The notes under the pieces are model-generated. The model ran no database searches. It was not told where the DNA came from and saw only the letters and a program-made list of their open reading frames with translations. 64,000 nt of DNA from positions 124,001 to 188,000 of the forward strand of contig NZ_QJRC01000098.1 in NCBI RefSeq assembly GCF_013393325.1, in the 5' to 3' direction. Source of the stretch: Pseudomonas hunanensis. GTDB lineage: Bacteria; Pseudomonadota; Gammaproteobacteria; Pseudomonadales; Pseudomonadaceae. Positions 17,306 through 24,888 of the stretch are shown here, piece after piece (position 1 is the first letter of the stretch; every line of letters begins with the position of its first letter). The translations under genes were made by a program, and so were the position numbers.

Positions 17306-18793
17306 ATGAGCGACATCACCCTCCTACCTGCCGTCACGGCCTTCCTGGCCCGCGAGCATGGCGTGTTCATCCACGGCCAGCACCTCGCCAGCCAGTCGTC
17401 GTCGACAATCGCCGTGGTCAACCCAGCCAACGGCCAGACCATCGCCCACATCGCCGACGCCAACCAGGCCGATGTCGACCATGCCGTCAGCTCCTCGCGC
17501 CAAGGCTTTGCCACCTGGTCGCACACCAGCCCCGCCGCCCGCGCGGCGGTGCTGTTCAAGCTGGCCGACCTGCTGGAAGCCCACCGCGAAGAGCTGGCGC
17601 AGCTGGAAACTGTGCAGTCCGGCAAACTGATTGGTATCTCCCGCGCCTTCGAAGTAGAGCAGGCCGCGCACTTCCTGCGCTACTACGCCGGCTGGGCCAC
17701 CAAGATCACCGGCCAGACCATCACCCCGTCGCTGCCCTCGTTCGCCGGTGAGCGCTACAGTGCCTTCACCCTGCGCGAGCCGATCGGCGTGGTGGTGGGC
17801 ATCGTGCCGTGGAACTTCGCCACCATGATCGCCATCTGGAAGCTGGCCTCGGCCCTGACCACCGGCTGCAGCATCATCCTCAAGCCGAGTGAATTTACCC
17901 CACTGACGCTGCTGCGCATCGCCGAACTGGCCACACAAGCCGGCCTGCCGGCCGGGGCGCTGAACGTGCTGACCGGTGGCGGCCTGGTGGGCAAGGCACT
18001 GATCGAGCACGCCGGTACCGACAAAGTTTCATTCACCGGCTCGGTCCCAACCGGCATCGCCGTCGGCCAGGCTGCCATGGGTGCCAAGCTGACCCGGGCG
18101 ACACTGGAACTGGGTGGCAAGAATGCGGTGGCCTTCCTGCCCGACGTGGCAACCGACAAGGCCGTGGACGGCATCATCGAAGCCGGCTTCCTGCACTCGG
18201 GGCAAATCTGCGCGGCTGGCGAACGCTTCTACGTGCACCGTTCGCGCATCGACCCGTTGCTGGACGCGCTGTCCCAGCGCCTGGGCCAACTGAAGATCGG
18301 CTCGCCGCTGGACGAATCCACTCAGTTCGGCCCGGTGGCCAACAAGCCACACCAGCAGAAGCTGGCGGAACTGTTCGCCACTGCGCGCGCCGAAGGTAGC
18401 CAAATCATCCATGGCGGCAAGCTGGGCGACGGCCCCGGTTGCTTTGTCGAACCGACGGTAATCCTCGCCAGGTCGGCCAACGACACCCTGCTCAACCAGG
18501 AAACCTTTGGCCCGGTGGCGACCTTCCTGCCGTATGACGACGAAGACGAGCTGCTGCAGTTGATGAACGCCTCGCCCTACGGCCTCAGTGCCAGCCTGTG
18601 GACCAACGACCTGGGCAAGGCCATGCGCATGATCCCGCAAATCCAGGCCGGCACCCTGTGGGTGAACATGCACACACTACTCGACCCGGCTGTGCCGTTT
18701 GGTGGCATCAAGGCATCCGGCGTTGGCCGCGAGTTCGGCTCGGCGTTCATCGATGACTTCACCGAACTCAAGTCGGTGATGATTCGCTACTGA
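17306..18793 (+). CDS. Phenylacetaldehyde/4-hydroxyphenylacetaldehyde dehydrogenase (FeaB-like)
   Basis: This 495-residue NAD(P)-dependent aldehyde dehydrogenase is strikingly similar to E. coli FeaB, including AQLETVQSGKLIGISRAFEV, VGIVPWNFATMIAIWKLASAL and the ending LKSVMIRY. The general base Glu268 in LELGGKN and the nucleophile Cys302 in GQICAAGE carry the classical ALDH numbers. It should convert 4-hydroxyphenylacetaldehyde from an amine oxidase into 4-hydroxyphenylacetate, the substrate of hpaBC. The ATG at 17306 follows a CCGGAG site. The P. putida U tyn gene set contains an aldehyde dehydrogenase of this role, but I do not assign the letter. Confidence 0.88.
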   Translation: MSDITLLPAVTAFLAREHGVFIHGQHLASQSSSTIAVVNPANGQTIAHIADANQADVDHAVSSSRQGFATWSHTSPAARAAVLFKLADLLEAHREELAQLETVQSGKLIGISRAFEVEQAAHFLRYYAGWATKITGQTITPSLPSFAGERYSAFTLREPIGVVVGIVPWNFATMIAIWKLASALTTGCSIILKPSEFTPLTLLRIAELATQAGLPAGALNVLTGGGLVGKALIEHAGTDKVSFTGSVPTGIAVGQAAMGAKLTRATLELGGKNAVAFLPDVATDKAVDGIIEAGFLHSGQICAAGERFYVHRSRIDPLLDALSQRLGQLKIGSPLDESTQFGPVANKPHQQKLAELFATARAEGSQIIHGGKLGDGPGCFVEPTVILARSANDTLLNQETFGPVATFLPYDDEDELLQLMNASPYGLSASLWTNDLGKAMRMIPQIQAGTLWVNMHTLLDPAVPFGGIKASGVGREFGSAFIDDFTELKSVMIRY

Positions 18794-18971
18794 CCACACC
18801 CCTTGGCCAAGGCGTGCAAACGCCTTGGCAGCCACGAACAAGACCCCGCCCTACCGCACACGCCCTAATAGGCCATCGCCGCCAACCGCGATGGCCCCTC
18901 GCCAGACCGAGGGTGCCCGCGAACAACAAGGGCCGCCTTGCAGGCGGCCGAGAAAAACGAGGGATGTGCAA

Positions 18972-20282
18972 ATGGTCAAACCACAGACGCTGTCCAGCCT
19001 GGCACTGGCAACCTTGCTGGCCAGCCAGGCCGCGCCGGCCGTTGAGCTGTACGCCGACGAGGACAGCCACCTGAACGCCGACATGCTGGCGGTATGGGGC
19101 ATGTTCAATAGCCGCAAGAACTACGACGGCACCACGGGCGGCTCGACCTGGCGCGAAGGCTTCATCAAGTATGGCCTCAGCGGTGACCAGGGCCTGGCCG
19201 GCAACGGCACGCTGTATGGCAGCCTGAACTGGGTAAGCTCGGCCACCTGGGGCGACGGCGATGCGGCCGGCAATACCGATGGTTCGGAACGCACCACCAA
19301 GATCGAGGACGCCTTCCTGGGTTGGCGCTCAGGCGATCTGTTCCCGGTACTGGGCAAGGATGGCGTGGACCTTTCCGCAGGCCGCCAGACCATTCGCCTG
19401 GGCAGTGGTTTCCTGATCAACGACGACGGCCCGAACCTCGGTAATGGCGTGGCCGACGGCGCCCTCGATCGGGGTGGCGCCTACTATCTGGCCGCCCGCC
19501 ATGCCTTCGACCGCACCGCCATGCTGCGCCTGGGCGGCAGCGATGGCCTGCATGGCAGCCTGCTGTGGCTGAAATCCGACAACCGCGCCCAGGCCGAAAC
19601 CGAACTGGCCGCTGGCACGCTGGACTACACCCACGCCCTGGGCACTTTGGGGCTGACCTGGATTCACGGCATCGACGTCGCCGACCAGTGGGCCAGCGAG
19701 TTCCAGAAAGCCCGCGAAGGCATGGACGTGTACAGCGTGCGCGGCGAAGGCAGCGCCGGCATCGACAATGCCAGCTTTGCCTTTGAATACGCTTGGCAGG
19801 ACAAGACCGACGGCCCCGAGCAAGCCTGGTACCTGCAGGCCGGCTACACCTTCGCCGACCTGCCCTGGGCACCGTCGATCACCTACCGCTACACCCGCTA
19901 CTCAGCCGGCTGGGACTCGCTGTTCAGCGGTTTGTCCTCCGGTTATGGCACCTGGTTCCAGGGCGAAGTCGCCGCCAACTACGCCGGCCCGTTCAACAGC
20001 AATACCGGCATCCACCATGTGGGCGTGAAGGCGACGCCGTTGGAAAACCTCACGGTTGGCGCGCTGTACTTCGATTTCGACACCGTACGCACCCGCGATA
20101 GCCTCAACCTCGATGCCAGGGAGCTGGACCTGTATGTGGAATGGGCAGTCAACGACCACCTGATCATCAGCCCGCTGGTGGGCCTGTACCAGCCACGCAA
20201 GGATGAAAGCAACGGTGGCAATCAGGTCGGCGGCAACGGCACCAACGTGTACAGCCAGCTGACCGTGGCCGTGCCGTTCTAA
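18972..20282 (+). CDS. Outer-membrane beta-barrel porin
   Basis: This protein of about 436 residues has a signal peptide (SSLALATLLASQAAPAVELY) and a C-terminal phenylalanine (TVAVPF), as in outer-membrane barrel proteins. The interior alternates polar and hydrophobic residues in many short strands, for example LTVGALYFDFDTV. It may belong to the alginate-export/OprD-like barrel group, but I cannot place it firmly. It follows the FeaB-like dehydrogenase gene after 178 bp that hold a GGCCGCC/GGCGGCC hairpin at 18931-18949. A role as entry channel for the amine is inferred. The GAGGG site supports the ATG at 18972. Confidence 0.75.
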   Translation: MVKPQTLSSLALATLLASQAAPAVELYADEDSHLNADMLAVWGMFNSRKNYDGTTGGSTWREGFIKYGLSGDQGLAGNGTLYGSLNWVSSATWGDGDAAGNTDGSERTTKIEDAFLGWRSGDLFPVLGKDGVDLSAGRQTIRLGSGFLINDDGPNLGNGVADGALDRGGAYYLAARHAFDRTAMLRLGGSDGLHGSLLWLKSDNRAQAETELAAGTLDYTHALGTLGLTWIHGIDVADQWASEFQKAREGMDVYSVRGEGSAGIDNASFAFEYAWQDKTDGPEQAWYLQAGYTFADLPWAPSITYRYTRYSAGWDSLFSGLSSGYGTWFQGEVAANYAGPFNSNTGIHHVGVKATPLENLTVGALYFDFDTVRTRDSLNLDARELDLYVEWAVNDHLIISPLVGLYQPRKDESNGGNQVGGNGTNVYSQLTVAVPF

Positions 20283-20310
20283 AGCAACCACTAAAGGCTT
20301 TCGGAATACC

Positions 20311-20395
20311 CGTGGGGCGGGCATGCCCGCGAAGAAGGCGACTCGGTGTATGGCACCGGCTTTGCCGGTGTTCGCGGGCATGCCCGCTCCCACAG
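20311..20395. repeat. REP-type inverted repeat
   Basis: Arms at 20311-20333 and 20371-20395 are complementary apart from one inserted base. The hairpin caccggctttgccggtg at 20354-20370 lies between them. It lies between the porin and the MFS gene and probably also acts as a transcription barrier. Confidence 0.75.
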
Positions 20396-20458
20396 GGATG
20401 GGTGACTGACCTCCAGAAGCGTTTGACCTTCTCTGATTGGGCAAATAAGATTCGCCAA

Positions 20459-20474
20459 CCTACCGATCGGTAGG
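20459..20474. promoter_or_regulatory. Perfect 16-bp palindrome, TetR-type operator
   Basis: CCTACCGATCGGTAGG is a perfect palindrome 23 bp before the ATG of the Bcr/CflA transporter. Its form is that of operators bound by TetR-family repressors of efflux genes. No TetR gene is adjacent; the nearest one in the window is at 10867. Confidence 0.55.
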
Positions 20475-20497
20475 CAAAAAAACAGACAGAGAAGACC

Positions 20498-21715
20498 ATG
20501 CACGCAGATCCCTCTCCCCCAATACGTTTCAGCTTCGCCCTGGGCCTCGGCCTGATTGGCGCACTCGGCCCTTCCGCCGTCGACATGTACCTGTCGAGCC
20601 TGCCGGAAATCGCCAGCCACTATCAGGCCAGTTTCACGCGTGTGCAGCTGACGCTGACCTTCTTCCTGCTGGCCATGGGCGCCGGCCAGCTGATCTTCGG
20701 CCCCATCGTCGACGCCTATGGCCGGCGCAAACCGCTGCTGGCCGGCCTGCTGCTGTTCATCCTCTGCTCACTCGGCGCAGCCGCGGCCCCCAGCCTCGAC
20801 ACCCTGATCATGCTGCGCTTCTTCCAGGGGCTGGGCAGCGCGCTGACCCTGGTCGTGATCATGAGCATGGTGCGTGATGTGAGCCAGGGCGTTGCCGCGA
20901 CCAAACTGTTCGCCCTGCTGATGACCATCGAAGGTGTGGCACCGATCCTGGCACCGGCCCTGGGCGGCGTGATCGACGCGCATTTCGGCTGGCGCGCGGT
21001 GATGTTGGTACTCGCCGGCATGGGGCTGGCGGTGCTGCTCAACAGCCTGCTGAACCTGCCGGAAACCCTGCCCCCGGGCAAACGCGAACCGCTGCGCCTG
21101 GGCCACGCCTGCCGTACCTACCTGGCCATTCTGGCCGACCGCCGCTTCCTGCGCCCGACCCTGGCAGTGGCCGCGGTGTTCTTCTTCCTGTTCGCCTACA
21201 TCGGCGGTGCCACCCTGGTGTACCAGGCCCACTACGGCCTGAGCGCCCAGGCCTTCGGCCTGCTGTTCGGCGCTACCGGGGTATCGATCCTGTTTGGCGC
21301 CATGGCCGCCAGCCGCCTGATCAGCCGCCTGGGCTTGAATACCCTGACCCGCCTGGGCGTGCTATGCATGGCTGGCGGCGCCTGCATCAGCCTGCTCGGT
21401 GCGCTGACCGGCCTGGGGCTGCCGGGTGTGGCTGGCGGCATGGTGGTGGCGCTGTTCGGCCTGGGCATAGCCGAATCGACGCTGATGTCGCTGGTCATGG
21501 CCTCGCAAGACAAGGCGCTGGGCTCCACCGCAGCGCTGCTGGGCGCTATTCAGCTGTCTGCATCTGCCGGCGCAGCCCCGTTGGCCGCCGTGGTGCTCGA
21601 CCACGGCCCGACCGCCTGGGCCGCGCTGCTGGCCCTGTGCACCTTGGTGGTGTGCCTGCTGACCGCTCTCAGCCTGCGCGATACCCCCGCCAGCTTCTCG
21701 CTCGCTGGCCATTGA
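20498..21715 (+). CDS. Bcr/CflA-family MFS drug exporter
   Basis: This 405-residue, twelve-helix major facilitator has the Bcr/CflA opening SAVDMYLSSLPEIASHYQAS, loop motif GQLIFGPIVDAYGRRKPLL and RFFQGLGSALTLVVIMSMVRD. The family exports bicyclomycin, chloramphenicol and other small molecules. Here, between amine-catabolic genes, it might export a toxic intermediate or import the amine, but this is speculation. A TetR-type palindrome sits just upstream. The start has no strong ribosome site (AGAGAAGACC). Confidence 0.82.
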   Translation: MHADPSPPIRFSFALGLGLIGALGPSAVDMYLSSLPEIASHYQASFTRVQLTLTFFLLAMGAGQLIFGPIVDAYGRRKPLLAGLLLFILCSLGAAAAPSLDTLIMLRFFQGLGSALTLVVIMSMVRDVSQGVAATKLFALLMTIEGVAPILAPALGGVIDAHFGWRAVMLVLAGMGLAVLLNSLLNLPETLPPGKREPLRLGHACRTYLAILADRRFLRPTLAVAAVFFFLFAYIGGATLVYQAHYGLSAQAFGLLFGATGVSILFGAMAASRLISRLGLNTLTRLGVLCMAGGACISLLGALTGLGLPGVAGGMVVALFGLGIAESTLMSLVMASQDKALGSTAALLGAIQLSASAGAAPLAAVVLDHGPTAWAALLALCTLVVCLLTALSLRDTPASFSLAGH

Positions 21716-21840
21716 AGCCCTGGCACTGACGGTCAACTCGGCTGGCAGGCAGGCACAAGACGACCTACCAGTCGTTAGCGAAACTGGCTGCCTCGATACC
21801 AACAATAAATCCGATGGCAGCCAGCCCTGCGAGACCCGCT

Positions 21841-22980
21841 ATGACCCTCGATACCAGAATTGACTTCATCTACCTGTCCGAGCAGGACATGATCCGCGCC
21901 GGCGTCACCGACATGCCCGCCTGTGTCGACACCATGGAAGAGATGTTCGGCTTGCTGTACCAGGGCGACTACCGCATGGCCGGCCCGAACAGCGACTCGC
22001 ACGGTGCGATGATCACCTTCCCCGAGCACTCGCCCTTCCCCAATATGCCCAAGCCCACCGCCGACCGGCGCATGATGGCGATGCCAGCCTACCTCGGCGG
22101 CAACTTCCAGACCGCCGGCGCCAAGTGGTACGGCTCGAACATCGCCAACCGCGAGAAAGGCCTGCCCCGCTCGATCCTGATGTTCACCCTCAACGATGCC
22201 GACACTGGCGCGCCACTGGCGCACATGTCGGCCAACCTGCTGTCGGCCTACCGTACCGGCGCCATCCCAGGCGTAGGTGCCCGCCACCTGGCGCGCAAGG
22301 ACGCCAAGGTCATCGGCCTGGCCGGCCCGGGGGTGATGGGCAAAACCACGGTCGCCGCGTTCATGGCTGTCTGCCCACTGATCGACACCATCAAGATCAA
22401 GGGCCGCGGCCAGAAAAACCTGGATGCCTTCGTCGCCTGGGTCAAAGCCAGCTTCCCGCAAATCGTCAACGTGCAGGTGGTTGAAACCCTGGAAGAGGTG
22501 GTACGCGGCTCCGACCTGGTCACCTACTGCAGCTCGGGCGAAGTGGGCGACCCCAGCCAGTACCCCCTGGTGCGTCGCGAATGGGTCAAGCCTGGCGCAT
22601 TCCTGGCGATGCCAGCCCCGTGCAGCATCGATGCCGGCATGGAGCAGGACGACGTCCGCAAGGTGGTCGACAACACCGGCCTTTACGAGGCCTGGTTCGA
22701 AGAACTGCCCAAGCCTGCGCATAACCACGTGCCGCTGGTAGGCGTGCGTTTCATGGACATGATTCACGAAGGCAAGCTGGCCGCCGAGCAGGTGGAAGAC
22801 ATCGGCAAGATCATCAGCGGCGACGCACCAGGGCGTCTGCATGACGACGAAATCATCCTGATGTCGGTAGGCGGCATGCCTGTCGAGGATGTGGCCTGGG
22901 GCACCGTGGTGTACCGCAAGGCGCTGGAGCAAGGCATCGGCGTGAAGCTCAACCTTTGGGAAACCCCCGTTCTCAGCTGA
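21841..22980 (+). CDS. Ornithine cyclodeaminase/mu-crystallin-family protein (tyramine oxidase subunit B family)
   Basis: This 379-residue protein has a Rossmann segment VIGLAGPGVMGKTTVAAFMAV near residue 160 and the OCD-family pattern MFTLNDADTGAPLAHMSANLLSAYRTGAIPGVGARHLA. Proteins of this subgroup are annotated as tyramine oxidase subunit B in current databases; I rely on recollection of that name. A RidA gene and a DAO-type oxidase gene follow in the same direction, so the three probably form one functional unit for amine oxidation. The start at 21841 is chosen over an ATG at 21814 because a GCGAG site precedes it. Confidence 0.75.
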   Translation: MTLDTRIDFIYLSEQDMIRAGVTDMPACVDTMEEMFGLLYQGDYRMAGPNSDSHGAMITFPEHSPFPNMPKPTADRRMMAMPAYLGGNFQTAGAKWYGSNIANREKGLPRSILMFTLNDADTGAPLAHMSANLLSAYRTGAIPGVGARHLARKDAKVIGLAGPGVMGKTTVAAFMAVCPLIDTIKIKGRGQKNLDAFVAWVKASFPQIVNVQVVETLEEVVRGSDLVTYCSSGEVGDPSQYPLVRREWVKPGAFLAMPAPCSIDAGMEQDDVRKVVDNTGLYEAWFEELPKPAHNHVPLVGVRFMDMIHEGKLAAEQVEDIGKIISGDAPGRLHDDEIILMSVGGMPVEDVAWGTVVYRKALEQGIGVKLNLWETPVLS

Positions 22981-23012
22981 TTCACCCATTACCGGACAAC
23001 GAGGCAAAACCC

Positions 23013-23435
23013 ATGACACAGATCACCAAACTGAAAACCGGCTCCAAATTCGAAGACATGGCCAGCTACTCCCGCCTGGTGGCGGTGGACAACTGGATTC
23101 ACGTTTCCAACACCGCCGGGCGCAACCCGCAGACCCAGCTGATCCCGGAGGACGTGATCGAACAGACCCACCAGGTGTTCGCCAATATCGAAACCGCCTT
23201 GGCCGCGGTCGATGCCAGCCTGGCCGACGTCATCAATTCGCGGGTATTCATTCAGGACCCGGCCGATGTGCCGCAGGTCATGGACGTGATCGGCCAGAAG
23301 TTCCGCGGCATCGACCCGGCCACCACGGTCACCTGCCCGCCGTTGGGCTCCACCGTGTACAAGGTTGAGCTGGAAGTCACTGCCTACCGCGGTGCGGGGC
23401 AAGCGCAAGTGACCCTGATCCGCCTTGGCCAGTAA
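23013..23435 (+). CDS. RidA/YjgF-family protein
   Basis: This 140-residue member of the RidA/YjgF family is recognised by NWIHVSNTAGRNPQTQLIPEDVIEQTHQVFANIETALAAVDASLADVINSRVFI and by the C-terminal VELEVTAYR. RidA proteins hydrolyse reactive enamine and imine products released by oxidases and PLP enzymes. Encoded between an OCD-like protein and a FAD oxidase, it likely deals with the imine made from the amine. The GAGG site at 23001 supports the ATG at 23013. The catalytic Arg is plausible in the NSRVFI segment. Confidence 0.82.
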   Translation: MTQITKLKTGSKFEDMASYSRLVAVDNWIHVSNTAGRNPQTQLIPEDVIEQTHQVFANIETALAAVDASLADVINSRVFIQDPADVPQVMDVIGQKFRGIDPATTVTCPPLGSTVYKVELEVTAYRGAGQAQVTLIRLGQ

Positions 23436-23476
23436 AACCGCTGGCTGCCGCTGAGCACTCCTCTGCCCGAACCACA

Positions 23477-24784
23477 ATGAGTAAAGCCATGTCTCCCACG
23501 ATCGCCCCCGTGCAAACCAGCACCCGCCACCCCGCCGCCACGACTGTGGTAATCATCGGTGGCGGCATCATCGGCCTGACTGCCGCACTGACGCTCGCCG
23601 AGCGCAACATACCGGTGGTGGTGCTGGAAAAGGGGCGCATCGCTGGCGAGCAGTCGTCGCGCAACCTGGGCTGGGTGCGCAAGACCAACCGTCACGCCCA
23701 CGACATCCCCCTGGCACTGGCGGCCGACCGGCTGTGGGCCGAGATGCCAGCGCGCGTAGGCAGCGACGTTGGCTATCGCCAGGCGGGCATCATGTTCATC
23801 GGCCGCAACGACACGCAGATGGGCATGCATGAAGGCTGGCTTAAAAGTGTCGAGGCGCTGGGCCTGGATTCGCGCCTGCTGAGCGCGCGTGAAATCGCCC
23901 AGAAAGTGCCGGGTGGTCGGGCGGATTGGGCAGGCGGCATCTTCACACCCTCCGATGCCCGCGCAGAACCGACGCTGGCCGCCAGCGCCATCGCCGGTGC
24001 GGCCATTGCCAAAGGCGCGGTGGTGGTGGAGAACTGCGCGGTGCGTACGCTGGTCACCGCAACCGGCCGTATCAGCGGGGTGGTCACCGAGCAAGGCGAA
24101 ATCCGCTGCGACCAGGTATTGCTGGCCGGTGGCCTATGGTCGCGCAAGTTCCTCGGCAACCTGGGCATCAACCTGCCGACCTTGCCGCTGACCTGTTCCG
24201 TGCTGCGCACCGAGCCAATGGACGGGCCTACCGATATCGCCGTCGGCGCACCGGACTTTTCGTTTCGCAAGCACAAGGACGGCGGTTACATCATCACCCA
24301 GCGCGGCGCACTGGATGCTTTCCTCACCCTCGACCACCTGCTGCTGGGCAAGCGTTACCTGCCCCAGCTGCGTGCGCAGCGGGACTTTTTGCGCATCAGC
24401 TTTGGCAAATACTTCTTCAAGGACCTGGCCCTGGCCCGGCGTTGGAAAGCCACGGATGTGACCCCTTTCGAGCGCGTAAGGGTACAAGACCCACACGCCA
24501 ACCCAGCACTCAACGACGAGGCCATGCGCAACCTCAAAGCGGCCTGGCCGGTATTCGAACAGGCACGCATCGCCAGCGCCTGGGCTGGCACGATTGACGT
24601 CACCCCCGACTCCAACCCGGTAATCGGCCCGGTGGCCAGCATCCCAGGCCTGACCCTGGCCACCGGTTTTTCCGGGCATGGCTTCGGCACCTCGCCCGCT
24701 GCCGGCCAGTTGGCGGCGGACCTGGTATCCCAGGCCACACCACTGATTGACCCGAGCCCATACCGCTTCGAGCGCTTTGCCTGA
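23477..24784 (+). CDS. FAD-dependent oxidoreductase of the DAO family
   Basis: This 435-residue flavoprotein has the N-terminal FAD-binding motif VVIIGGGIIGLTAALTLAERNIPVVVLEKGRIAGEQSSRNLGWVRK. The C-terminal cap ends LTLATGFSGHGFGTSPAAGQLAADLV, as in D-amino acid and sarcosine-type oxidases. It is the third gene of an OCD-RidA-oxidase set and is a good candidate for the catalytic subunit of an aromatic amine oxidase. It is less similar to the PuuB-like proteins at 12146 and 29843 than those are to each other. It ends the amine cluster and is convergent with pqqU. Confidence 0.8.
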   Translation: MSKAMSPTIAPVQTSTRHPAATTVVIIGGGIIGLTAALTLAERNIPVVVLEKGRIAGEQSSRNLGWVRKTNRHAHDIPLALAADRLWAEMPARVGSDVGYRQAGIMFIGRNDTQMGMHEGWLKSVEALGLDSRLLSAREIAQKVPGGRADWAGGIFTPSDARAEPTLAASAIAGAAIAKGAVVVENCAVRTLVTATGRISGVVTEQGEIRCDQVLLAGGLWSRKFLGNLGINLPTLPLTCSVLRTEPMDGPTDIAVGAPDFSFRKHKDGGYIITQRGALDAFLTLDHLLLGKRYLPQLRAQRDFLRISFGKYFFKDLALARRWKATDVTPFERVRVQDPHANPALNDEAMRNLKAAWPVFEQARIASAWAGTIDVTPDSNPVIGPVASIPGLTLATGFSGHGFGTSPAAGQLAADLVSQATPLIDPSPYRFERFA

Positions 24785-24888
24785 TCTAACAGGCCAGGGG
24801 CCATTGCTGTCAGCGAGCCGACTGCCTCAAGGGTTGGTCGGCATCGCAAACGCCGCCCCGTTGAGCGATGCCTGAGATGCCCGCAAAG

